NCBI GenBank assembly: GCA_021234155.1
Contig: JAJEKV010000025.1
Span: 352,474-416,473 of the forward strand
Direction of reading: 5' to 3'
Origin: Isoetes taiwanensis
Taxonomy: Eukaryota; Streptophyta; Lycopodiopsida; Isoetales; Isoetaceae
DNA length: 64,000 nucleotides
This document shows, in pieces, positions 32,329-42,310 of the stretch (position 1 is its first letter; each line of letters starts with the position of its first letter). The position numbers and the translations under genes are program-made. The notes below the pieces were generated by a model, which did not search any database, was not told the origin of the DNA, and worked only from the letters and a program-made list of their open reading frames with translations.

Positions 32329-32330
32329 CC
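32180..32330 (+). mobile_element. tRNA-derived SINE
   Basis: An A-box-like TTAGTGGCTAG (32,191) and a B-box TGTTCAAGTC (32,231-32,240) are spaced as in a tRNA. They are followed by a GGACGCTGCCAATG body, a GACGTAAAAATA motif and a (TATC)n tail at 32,298-32,328. The GGACG...TAAAAA end resembles the LINE tails at 52.2 and 30.34 kb, as expected when a SINE borrows a partner LINE's 3' end. Confidence 0.6.
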
Positions 32331-32700
32331 TATAGCTATCGTAGGATGCTTATTTTAGAGTGTTTATAAATTTATGTTGATAAAGGTATTCGGATTACGC
32401 TATGAGTGCCAATAAGATACCCAAATTTGGTGCAAAATCAACCTCGGGGTTTAGCTATAGTATACTATGTAGGGATGCATAAAAGCACAATTTCATTATA
32501 TATGGACTTGCCCTGAGTCCATATGCCTCTGAGATGATGGCTAATGCCTAGAATACTGCGTTTTTTTATAAAAATGATGGAATATTTTGGGAATCGTGCA
32601 GATAGGTCAGATGGCAGGCATTGTGTCAAGTGGGACATCAAAAGAAAATCCAAGACACCGAACTGAAAACAGCGCCCTTAAACCAAAGGTTCTACTAGTG
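32330..32700. other. AT-rich DNA
   Basis: Nothing recognised. Confidence 0.4.
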
Positions 32701-32703
32701 AAG

Positions 32704-33147
32704 ACGAAGTTGTGCAAATTGAGTTTTCCTTGATTCATCTTAGAACACTCAAAATGGTTGAAACCAGGCGCAGAGATGGACATATTTGTGAACTAGTTCT
32801 AGCCCATGCTAATCAGTTGCAGCGGGAGGTGCAAAGCGAGATGAACCAGCATGGAAAGAAAGAGATCAATGCTTAAGTCATGAACTCCTCCGTAGGCAAG
32901 GGTTGGCACGAGTGTACAACGGGCAAGATCAGCTCAACAGGACGGAGCTTGGGGACGGCCTCATATCACTTAAATGCCATATTTACAGGACAAAGGCACT
33001 AAAGAGGCTGCTGAAAAAGGAAGAGGTTTGGATGCACAACTCGTTCAGACCGTTTTTCAAAAGGCTTTATAAGAAGCAGAAAAGGCAGCATGAAGCTTAT
33101 CAAACTTGTGAACAACACTACTCACTCTGTTCAAGACTTGGATGATT
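32704..33147 (+). pseudogene. Unrecognised coding remnant
   Basis: A frame from about 32,704 reads ~55 plausible codons (charged, helix-like, ending near HGKKEINA) to a TAA at 32,873. A second frame from about 32,890 to 33,147 continues with a Lys/Arg-rich peptide (RLYKKQKRQHEAYQ). The two could be parts of one broken gene, perhaps retroelement gag. No domain is recognised. Confidence 0.3.
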
Positions 33148-33388
33148 AGCTGGATTTGTTTAGCCGAAGTAACATTGAGGAATTTGATCTAGGGATCTTA
33201 TTCAGGTTGAATTGAGCATTGACTGTACTGCTCATGAAGACAGATTATTATCTATTATCTATTATCTATTATCTCTCTTTATATATGTGTTTTGCTTTAG
33301 CTGTGTTCAGGCATTTTGCCGGATCCATGTAATTCGTTTTAATTCCCTCCATTCCCATAAAAAGAGCAAGAGAAGTTACAGAAAATGG

Positions 33389-33690
33389 GAGCCCACCCAA
33401 TTTCTCCAGGAGGTCATGGTCTAGGTCAAGTTAAAATGGCGCCTCCCCGGGGCCCAAAGTGGGCGCCTGCCCAGTTTGCGCTGGGAAGGCGAGCTTGAGT
33501 GCATCGGATGGTGTCACTGGGCGCCCGCCCAATTTCTCTAGGAGATCATGGCTCCTCCCTGTGGCTCAAATTTGGCGCCCGCCCAATTTTCCCGGGAGGT
33601 CAAGGCCTGGGTCAAGTTAAGATGGCCCTTCCTGCTGAGCCAAATTGGGCACGTGCCCAATTTGGCTTGGAAGAGCAAGCTTGAGTACAA
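33389..33690 (+). repeat. GC-rich degenerate repeat, block 1
   Basis: Variants of GGGCGCCCGCCCAATTT and of GGTCAAGTTAA.ATGGC recur about every 60-110 bp. The GC content is far above that of the flanks. Confidence 0.65.
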
Positions 33691-33775
33691 TGTTAGAAAC
33701 AAAAGAATCACCACAATAAGGTTAAAACATGAAACTTTGAATAAAATATTTGATTTGAGAAAACTAATAATTACA

Positions 33776-34185
33776 TCAGTGCACGTCTATGGACCTTAAA
33801 ATTGGGCGCCCAAAGACTCCTTTCACTGAATACATCAATAGAAAGTAGATGTTTCTCAAAAGTCGGGGAGAGGGAGTTGGGGGTTTTGGGGGTCTCATTG
33901 AATGGGTGTCTCCATGTTCCTCTAGAATTCCATGAGCTTGTTGTGCTGCCTCCTTCATCCTCTCCATCTTTTCCATAAAATCTTCGGAGCATAGTTCGTC
34001 ATTCACCTCCTCCTCCGGCTCACCATCATTTGTCTTAGGAACCTCTAACTCTGCATCTTTTAACTCTTCTTCAGCCTCATCTTCTTGAGTTTTTATCATG
34101 ACCATGGAGTCTGGATCCTTGCCAAGTTGATCTTCGAATTTTGAACTCCCATGAATCACATTCGGAGTATTCACCGACGTGGTGC
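33776..34185 (-). CDS. Acidic exon or ORF, unrecognised
   Basis: The frame starts right after a GTTTTGGCAG splice-acceptor-like sequence at 34,186 on the minus strand and runs 136 codons to a stop. Residues ~25-70 are Glu/Asp-rich and a KMERMKEAAQQAHGIL helix follows. It lies between the two GC-rich repeat blocks. Upstream minus-strand frames at 34.3-34.77 kb read poorly. It may be the last exon of a damaged gene or a retroelement fragment. Confidence 0.3.
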
Positions 34186-34825
34186 CTGCCAAAACATTGA
34201 TATGATATTTTTTCTTCTTCTATACAACTGCAAATCTTGAGATCCAAGGGCCACTGCTTTTTTCAACTCTCTGCCATCGAGCTCTTATTCACAGGGCCAA
34301 GAAGATACTCATCTACCTTGGCAAAGAGGGACTCCGTCCTTCTCCATCTCCTTGCAGCCTTCTGTCCGTCCACTAATACTACTGGCAAACATAAGCATTA
34401 AGTTCTTGTGAATATAGGATGAACTTGCCTCAATGTAGCCATGTCTTGAAATGGTAGTTTCTTCACATCTTTCAGGTGTCTCAGAAGAGCACGCTCCATT
34501 GTTCCAATTTTTTTTCAGCTCCAGGCCCTCACCTTCATGGTACATCTATCTGTATAATGTTTACTACTCTTGAGGAAAGTGGTGCCATTCTTGATCTCCT
34601 TCAGCAACCTTTGCAGGTCTGGAGGATGCATCGACTTTAAGGGGTGACACAAGTTGTTAATGAAAAGCCTTAGGCGTGGTCCTTGGCACCTGGTGGAGGT
34701 GCGGGCGCTTACTGTGGCACTAGTTCTTGCTATCATAAGGTGCTTGCCTAAACCTGCGCCTTGTTTCACAAGCCTCGACCATGCATCTCGCCCTTATATC
34801 CTTGTGTTGTACTGGCCCTGCCCCC

Positions 34826-35092
34826 CCAATCAAACTGCTCGGGTGCCCAACCTAGCCATGCATGCCCCCATCCCCCTCCTCCGCAACCGGGTGGGCGCCC
34901 AACCTAACCATGCATGCCCCCGCAAACCAGCCCACCTAACCATGCATGCCCCCCCCCCCTCCCCCTCCCGGGGCGGGCAAATTGGGCGGACGCCCAGTTT
35001 GGCCCCAATGGGGCGCACTCAGCTTAAACTTTTCTATGCATGCCCCCGCGGGCAAATTTGGCGTGCGCCCGGTTTGGCCCCAAGGGGGATGC
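34826..35092 (+). repeat. GC-rich degenerate repeat, block 2
   Basis: Four copies of an AACC(A)TGCATGCCCCC phrase and GGGCG.GCGCCC(A/G)(G)TTTGG motifs relate it to block 1. A C-run of about 13 lies near 34,950, and a poly-T run follows at 35,097-35,113. Confidence 0.65.
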
Positions 35093-35173
35093 CTTATTTT
35101 TTTTTTTTTTTTTACTTTTTCTATCCTTACTACCCGTCTGTTCTAACACAAGCCTTACTGGTATGCAGAAGTT

Positions 35174-35392
35174 ATGGCGAGGACAAAACAGACCGCTCGG
35201 GTAGTCAGACCTGGACCAAGAGTTGCAGAAGTCGTAGCTGATGCAAAGAAAGGTAAAGAGAAAGAACTGTTTGCGAGCATCAACGTGGTGTCGGATGAAG
35301 TAATACCAGTGCTAACAAATATACTTCACTACGACCCCAACATTTGGTCCACGACTGAAAACAACAGTAAAATAAAAAAACGGGTTATTTGA
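35174..35392 (+). CDS. Short ORF beginning with the histone H3 tail sequence
   Basis: From an ATG at 35,174 the first nine codons read MARTKQTAR, identical to the start of histone H3. The next residues (VVRPGPRVAEVV) depart from H3 completely, and none of the H3 fold appears. The frame is 72 codons with a Lys-rich middle and an ILHYDPN segment, and it stops at 35,390. A TATGCAG acceptor-like sequence ends 5 nt before the ATG. It could be a transposon or unknown protein whose N-terminus mimics the H3 tail, or the head of a captured gene. No function is claimed. Confidence 0.35.
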   Translation: MARTKQTARVVRPGPRVAEVVADAKKGKEKELFASINVVSDEVIPVLTNILHYDPNIWSTTENNSKIKKRVI

Positions 35393-35415
35393 AAAATCCC
35401 TACACGTAGTTATAC

Positions 35416-35630
35416 GGAGGTGTGGTTTTCCACGAATGTCCTGTAGTTTTTCTTAAGGAGCCGTAGTTTTTTTCTTTAAAGAATGGGTGGTTTTTAAAGG
35501 AGGTGTAGTTTCTTTTTTAAGGATGTGTTGCTTTCTCAGGCAGTATGGTTTTTTGAAGGGATGTTTTTTTTAAGGTGGTGTTTTTTAAGGTAGTGTTTTT
35601 TTGAGGTGTGGCTTTTTATGGTTTTCTAAG
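35416..35630 (+). repeat. T-rich degenerate minisatellite
   Basis: About nine diverged copies of a ~20-25-bp GGTGTAGTTTTTTTAAGG-like unit. Confidence 0.6.
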
Positions 35631-35823
35631 AATCTATGTATGACCAAGTTGTCCACATGCCATTATTGCCACAAAGGGCAGCATACAAGAGCTATATACA
35701 TGCTTGATATACTTCACTAGCATTTGACTTCATACATACGTGTGTTTGTGGGCTTGTAGAGCGTGAAAATTGAAGACATCCATCACTTGGCAACTTGTAG
35801 AAGACACATTGATATGAAGAACA

Positions 35824-36002
35824 ATATGCCAAGGTGTCTCAAACACGCCACCTAGGCTCCAACATGCCAAGGTGGCTCAAACATGCCACCTAGGCTCCAA
35901 CATGCCAAGGTGGCTCAATCATGCCACATGGGCTCCAACATGCCAAGGTGGCTCAAACACGCCACCTAGGCTCCAACATGCCAAGGTGGCTCCAACATTC
36001 CA
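35824..36002. repeat. 38-bp minisatellite, about 4.5 units
   Basis: The unit begins AACATGCCAAGGTGGC and ends CGCCACCTAGGCTCC. Each unit holds a GGTGGC/GCCACC inverted pair, so every repeat can fold into a hairpin. Confidence 0.9.
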
Positions 36003-37250
36003 ATTCGTATGGGGTGGGCATTGTTAATGCAAAGGTGTATTTGAGCATGTTTGCACATTAAAATTATAAGCTCCAACATTTCTTCAAATCGAGACTAGGT
36101 TGCATGCCTAGGGTAATGTCGACGTCCGGATCCCCCCAAATATTCCATCTTCTCTCTACTGAGTGCTCTGCCCTCTTTTTGCTAGTGGATCGCTCCATAG
36201 CCAGATTTTCAAAGTCCAAATACCTAGTACAAGATAAACTTTGATCAGATGCCCTTTTTCCACAAGAATTGAAAATAAGAACTTTATCAATTGATAGAGC
36301 ACTAAGGATGCAAGGGCAGCCAAAGTATTCTTTTTACTTGTTGGCATCTTCAGAGCTTATTCTTTCACCAGTGCTGGATGCTTATTTTTTCTGAAGCATC
36401 ATGGGCGATGGCAATAGGTTGGACCAAAACCTTTGGCGGAGCTTTATTCTTCACAAACAGGCTGCAATCTTCAATCCGGAACTCCATAATTCAGAAAACA
36501 GGTTGTAATCTTCTATAAAATTGTTCTTCCAGCCTTGCAAAGAGCATAGATCTGAAGAAAAAATAGAGCGCGGAAAAATTTTACGGCGAAATTTGAGGCT
36601 GCTATTCATTATGTTTGATATTTTTCGGCCGAAAAAAGTTCCCGGCGGAGCCGTCGGGCTTGGTAGCGCCCTCACGACTCTGCCGCCTCAAAACTGTTAC
36701 CGGCCGGAATCTCTCCAGCCGAAAAATTATCTAATACATAAGTTATTACATGGGGCAAACTTTTATTCAAAATTATATCAAATCATTTCAACCTTGGTTC
36801 GGGATATTTTTGGACTAAAGGAAAATTTCTTGCATTTTCTATAGTAACCCGCTATTACAATTTCCTGTAATTTTAAAACCAATAAGCTAGTTTCCTATAA
36901 TTTAAACTTTTGTCTACAATTTCCTACATATTATAAACAAACAAGCAAATTTAAAATTTAAATCTCATAAATCATAACACATATTCAATGTAAAGTATAC
37001 ATGTTAAGGCCCCGAATACATAAGAGATACATTCGTTGCTTTAGCAATCCAGACTATCCCCAAGAGTATGTAAAGCTTCCTGCCTATCTAAGTACTGCAG
37101 ATGAAGTTCTGAAGAAGACTCTCGATGTTGATGCGAGATAGGTATGTCTAAAATCATGTGTGCCTCATATGCATAACAAAATTTATGAATAAGTTTTTAC
37201 CAAATGCCCAATTTGGTATGCTTTGTCCTGCATCAACGTTATAATTAGGA
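36003..37250. other. AT-rich DNA without a supported gene
   Basis: A 100-codon plus frame at 36.5-36.8 kb has no recognisable features and is not called. Confidence 0.4.
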
Positions 37251-37251
37251 A

Positions 37252-37278
37252 CTAGTAACAGTGCCCAGCATTGCTGGG
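37252..37278 (-). mobile_element. Helitron-type 3' terminus
   Basis: On the minus strand the sequence reads CCCAGCAATGCTGGGCACTG then TTACTAGT, that is, a CCCAGC/GCTGGG hairpin about 10 nt before CTAG and a T. This is the classical Helitron 3' end. The element body would extend to higher coordinates. Confidence 0.55.
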
Positions 37279-37904
37279 TATAAGTTGGATGTTTGTAAAT
37301 GTCTTGACTGCAATGAGTTTATTATAACAAAAATATCCAAAGCTAGAAAATTGCCCACCTTCGGTGGGCATTCCCTCCTTGAGATTGTAGACAAATAGTT
37401 AGAACATAATATTTGGACACTCTGCGAATTATATAGGGGTTTTGATTGAAATAATGCACCTATACGTTTTCATCCTTTGCCGTATGTTTTGCTATGCCAT
37501 GATAGAAGCCTGGAGCAATTCATAACAATCAAAATAGCACAAAACACTAAATGGGATTCCTTTGACGTATGTTTTGCTATGCCATTGTGTGATGGATTAT
37601 CGGTTCGTGGATAAACCGATAAGCCATCATACGCAAATGACATGTGTTTTAGATAGGACAAGAGCCATGCCAACCATGTAAAGACAGGTTTTTCATATAT
37701 TTATAAGCAAAGAATCTCTATATATTCCATTGGCTGGTGATATTGGTTCTCCGGTTGAAGAAGCATACAACCTACAACCTAATGCATGAAAAACCTGTGA
37801 AAGAAGCATACAACTTAATGCATGAAAAACCTGTGATACTATAAGATGCTAAAGAGAAGAAAAAAATGGCGAAGCTGCATACCTTCACTTGCATCCATGT
37901 TGTG

Positions 37905-38165
37905 CTAATCAATTGATTCTACCATGACTTCTTTGTAAAATCGGCTTCCATCTAACAATGGCCTTTCTACAAAAACCACATACCTTAGGCAATCATTGGC
38001 TTCTTGCTTGGAAGCAGCAGCTATAAGATATATCCAACCATATTTCCCATGCATTTGCAACATTCCTTCAATATTAACACTGTAGAAACTATGTAAATAA
38101 ATGAATTTAAGCTTAGCTTTCTGGCTATGGCTTACCCGACATGATTTAAATCTAGCAATCATTTT
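37905..38165 (-). pseudogene. Unrecognised gene exons in duplication A
   Basis: An ATG opens MIARFKSCR, which ends exactly at a GT (GTAAGCC). After a short intron ending in CTACAG, an exon reads VNIEGMLQMHGKYGWIYLI through KQEANDCLR to a GTATGTG donor. The same two exons with few changes are present in copy B. The flanking exons are missing or unrecognised, so this looks like a captured or truncated gene fragment. Confidence 0.4.
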
Positions 38166-39630
38166 GCACTATTAGTTGCAAGAAGAGCTGTATTTCACAC
38201 CCAACTGAGAAGAAGCTAAAATGCTTTGAATGGAAGTTTGTCTCAAAAACTATGATTTGAAGGGACTACTCAAAAATTATCAACCCGAGTTGTCTAAACT
38301 GCCAGCGCCAATTAATCCTAATGTTAATAGACTCTGCCAATTTCTTTTACTTCTATGCTTACATATACAACATATGCTTACAGGACTTGGTAGCAAGCAG
38401 GCAGCATACCTAGATATTCAATAGCTTCAATATCATATTCATGGCTTCCATTACATTAAATATGAGACAAAAGGAAAAAGGAAATGTACCTTTCTTGAAT
38501 TCTTCATGGCAAATAATTTGATCTGCTCCAAGCCGATAAAAAATTAAAAAGATCTCAGATTATGAAGGAAGCTAAAATTGTTCAGAACTGCTCTAGATGC
38601 TAATGCATTTATAGAACCCTAGTGCGGTTCTCTGCTCTGGTGATGGTCTGTTGCAAAAAACTCTACTCCGATGATGGTCTGATGCAGAGATGTAGTATAT
38701 TCTATTCTGGTGATGGTATGATGCTATCCCATTAGAGCAAACAGAGTTCCGCTTATCCATTAAGGGAGTGCCGCTTGTCCTATTTTGCTTAGGAAGAGAG
38801 GTTCTTGTACTGTTTTTGTATTTTGGAGACAAGATGAAGTGGAAAGTCAAGTCTTTGTATCTATAATTCCTTCACCAGAAACAACAGAAGAAATCAAGTA
38901 ATGAATCCAGGGCCAACAACAGGCCCCAACTTAAGGCCTGTTCAAATGAGACCCTTTTGCATCAGCTATGGTAAGCGGCTGAATCCGCGCTGCACAAATT
39001 CCCTCAGGCTGAATCTGCTACGCATTGCCTATGCAGCGTGAGCTGAGCCTGATTTTTCCTTCCTGCTGATCTATTTTTTGATCAGCACTGAATCAGCCAC
39101 GCTATTCATTAGGCATTACCAATCAGGCATAGAGATGAGGAGCAGAGGTGCGACGACAGCAAAATAAAGATTTCTTTGCGCAGGATGCTTCTAGAAACCT
39201 CCTCCCTGCTGTTCCAGTCTACTCCAGACAAGTGTTCAATTTGGATTGCTATTTAAACGTGTTTGTCAATATCAATTTCGTTAGAAGCCCTGCAATGGTC
39301 CACCAAATATGATCTCAGCAGACTCTATTTAAATATGGGCACATGACTCTATTTAAATGGGAAGGAAAGGACTCGAAAATTGGGAATGCGAATTGATTTA
39401 GGACAACATTTTTGAAAATGTCAATGGGACCCTCGCGGCATTGGCTTTGTCAAAATGACGAGTGAGGCAAACACCGTTTCAAAATCCAACCAAGAAGCTT
39501 CTAAACGAATGGGTTCCTCCTCCATTATATAAGTTGCAAAAAGCTAGCAATTGAGGCATCGATAAATCTGCAATATAGCTTCTAAATCACAGGCTTCCAC
39601 AAGCCTCCTAGAATCAGCTCTACAGCTAAT

Positions 39631-40772
39631 ATGGCAAAAACCGTGATGTTTAACTTTAGACCTATGGCTCTTGCAGTCCTTTTCCTAGGCTCCTTTGCTC
39701 TGGCAGACCTGAGTACCAGTTACTATGCAAGCTCATGTTCTAATATATCAAACATTGTGAAAAGTGTGGTGTATGATGCAATAAACTCAGAAGCTCGCAT
39801 GGGCGCGTCTCTTCTACGTCTGCATTTCCACGACTGCTTTGTTCAAGTAAAGACAAATGAGATAGTCCATGAATAAAATTGAATTGAGTTTATCGTTCTA
39901 TGACTAAACTGTTTGTTACAGGGATGTGATGCGTCAATTTTGCTGGATGATGGAGCAGAAAAAAGCGTGGGACCAAATGCAAATTCACTAAGAGGGTACG
40001 ATGTGATAGATGATATAAAAACTGCAGTTGGAGGCTTAATGCCCGTGGGTGGTATCACGCGACATTTTAGCTCTTGCAGCGAGGGATGCAGTAGTAAAGG
40101 TAGGTGTTGAAATGTTCTTAAAAATTTGCTGGATAAATGTTGAGTTCTGTGTTAAAAGTTTGCTCCTGCTAAGAACATTTTGTACCAAATCTATAGCTCG
40201 GGGGACCAACATGGAGCGTGCCTTTGGAAAGACGAGACAACACAACAGCCAGCCAGAGTTTAGCCAACAGCGACATCCCAAAACCGACTGAAAACGTGTC
40301 CCAAATTCTGGCCAAATTCGACGCCAAGGGTTTGTCCAAAACCGTCATGGTCGCCTTTCCAAGCAGCCACACCATTGGCGTGCCGGGCCGTGCATCAATT
40401 TAGGGACCGCTCTACGACTTTAACGGCACCGGAAAAGCCGACCCTAGCCGGGATTCCGACTACCTTTCCACACTCAAAAATAGTTGCCCTAGTTCCGGCG
40501 GGGATGATAACCTCTCTCCCTTGGATTACCAGACCCCTACTAGTTTTGATAAGAAGTATTACTCTAATCTAGTTAGTGGCAAGGGGCTCCTTAACTCCGA
40601 CCAGGAGCTTTACTACACTCGTAGTACCAAGACCCTTGCTTCTAGATATGCCCTCTCTCAGTCGCTTTTCTTTAGTAACTTTGCTTCTGCTATGGTTAAA
40701 ATGGGGAACATTAGCCCCCTTACTAGTAGTAGTGGTGAGATCCGATCCAATTGTCGATCTATGAATTCCTAA
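39631..40772 (+). pseudogene. Class III peroxidase, copy 2 (disabled)
   Basis: Exons map to 39,631-39,846, 39,922-40,099 and 40,197-40,772. The signal peptide, the distal RLHFHDC and normal GT-AG introns are kept. Compared with copy 3, exon 2 is 2 nt short around 40,028-40,065. This shifts frame and destroys the conserved [14 protein letters not shown] helix. Exon 3 has lost the LSGSHTIG context (FPSSHTIG), has a 1-nt insertion after it and an in-frame TAG near 40,400. From 40,521 the distal end is open again to the stop. Changes cluster at 40.03-40.40 kb, while the ends remain nearly identical to copy 3. Assembly error there should be excluded. Confidence 0.9.
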
Positions 40773-40842
40773 GTATGTGAAGTTAAGGAATTTGTACTGT
40801 AGAAGCATTTTATAAACAACATTTCTAATCTATTTTAAACTA

Positions 40843-40926
40843 GTAACAGGTGCCCGGCGTTGCCTGGCGTTAATACAATTTTATTATAGTTCTACTAGAA
40901 AAGGCGGCCTCTTTTCTGTCTGTGAG
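40843..40926 (-). mobile_element. Helitron-type 3' termini in duplication A
   Basis: On the minus strand one end reads CCAGGCAACGCCGGGCACCT then GTTACTAGTT. A second CTTTTCTAGTAG end lies about 35-40 bp away, its hairpin partly deleted here but intact in copy B. Confidence 0.5.
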
Positions 40927-40929
40927 ATG

Positions 40930-41490
40930 TCCTTTCACGTTAAGCATAGCCCATATGTGCAAGTTTTGTTCATATCTTTTTGAATTGTATGTATAGTTTA
41001 TTCAATATACCTCCATATGGATGGGTTAATACTCAATTAAAAAACAAACCATATACACATAGTCCTTCTGCGGATCTTGTTAACATAATATTACTTTTGC
41101 TAGAATTATCATCTTCCTTGCTTCGAAGCATTCATTGTTTACCTGCCTCTTAGTGTCATTTCCTGTCTCATGCTGAAAAATTGGAAAAATCTACAATTTG
41201 CACACTTTTGCTTATTTGGTTACTTTAGGTCATCCTTATTAAGTTTGGTATTCTTCTACCATTTTTGGTACATGGATTTGAGGTTTGCTAGGTCAGTAGA
41301 GGTCAGTATTTAGGAAGTTAAAAGTTGCTGAGAAGTTAGGAAGGCTTCCATTCTTATATTATATGGTAAGCGACAACTAAACCTGCTGCTGTATCTTTAC
41401 AGATACTGATATCTTTCAACCATTATGAACATGCTAAATTGGATTTAGGTTGTCTTTTGTTAGCCACATATTCCCTCTATTGTATTATGC
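40930..41490. other. AT-rich 3' flank of peroxidase copy 2
   Basis: No gene seen. Most of it is missing from duplication B. Confidence 0.4.
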
Positions 41491-41574
41491 CGACTATCAT
41501 TAAATTAAGTGTCTTCAAGACTGTAAAGGGCTTATTGGCTGGAGAAGTGCCTAGATATTGGAGGGAAGGCTGGG

Positions 41575-41841
41575 GATGATAACCTCTCTCTCTTGGATTA
41601 CCAGACCCCTACTGGTTTTGATAAGAAGTATTACTCTAATTTAGTAAGTGGCAAGGGGCTCAACTCTGACCAGGAGCTTTACTACACTCGTAGTACCAAG
41701 ACCCTTGCTTCTAGCTATGCCCTCTCTCAGTCGCTTTTCTTTAGTAACTTTGCTTCTGCTATGGTTAAAATGGGGAACATTAGCCCCCTTACTGGTAGTA
41801 GTGGTAAGATCCGATTCAACTGTCGATCTGTGAATTCCTGA
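41575..41841 (+). pseudogene. Orphan terminal exon of a class III peroxidase
   Basis: GGGATGATAACCTCTCTC begins a piece of exon 3 that runs through DYQTPTGFDKKYYSNL and [13 protein letters not shown] to the stop at 41,839. It matches copies 2 and 3, lacks one Leu codon, and shares the RSTKT variant with copy 2. The 3' untranslated stretch is attached and includes a ~47-bp tandem duplication. The first two exons and the active site are absent, so it cannot encode an enzyme. Confidence 0.9.
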
Positions 41842-41859
41842 TATATGAAGTTAAGGAAT

Positions 41860-41965
41860 TTGTATTGTAGAAGCATTTTATAAACAACACATCTAATTTA
41901 TTTTAAATTGTCACTTGTAGAAGCATTTTATAAACAACACTTCTAATTTATTTTAAATTATCATT
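41860..41965. repeat. ~47-bp tandem duplication in the orphan exon's 3' UTR
   Basis: Two copies of a TGTAGAAGCATTTTATAAAC phrase ending TTATTTTAAATT. Confidence 0.85.
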
Positions 41966-42310
41966 TCCATAATGTTTGTTTGTAGTGCAATTTGTTGAAG
42001 TTCATGTATGATGGATTCTCGTCCAGCTCAAACTTTGGTTAGGACCAAATTCCGTATCCATCTAGGTGAGAATTGGACAACAAAAAATAGCGCATAGGGC
42101 CTACAGGCCAAGTGAAGGATCTGGGACAACTACGAAAGAGAAGTATCTGGAATCAACTTTGGGATATACTATAGTTTTGGGAAGTCTTGGGCCATTGCTC
42201 GTAGGAGACATACAGATACTACAAGGAAAGAACATGAGAAACATTTATTATAGTGTCATGCCTTGAATTTCAAAAGTGTGCCTAGTACATTGCAGTGCAT
42301 CAAAGGGAAA

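Larger units (their letters stand above)
37480..41575 (+). repeat. Segmental duplication, copy A
   Basis: The block is colinear with 43,205-46,755 from a CTATGCCATG(A/G)TAGAAGC junction through a minus-strand exon, a SINE-free intergenic part and a peroxidase gene to the GGGAAGGC shared end near 41,575. Copy A has ~470 bp (41,018-41,488) absent from copy B. Confidence 0.9.

Noticed and set aside
35174-35392. A histone H3 gene
   Set aside because: Only the first nine residues match; the tail beyond K9 and the whole histone fold are absent.
35824-36002. CRISPR-like array
   Set aside because: Units are directly adjoining with no unique spacers, and the setting is a plant nuclear genome.
36521-36844. 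107-codon plus frame as a gene
   Set aside because: AT-rich, no motif, no splice or promoter context and no second copy.
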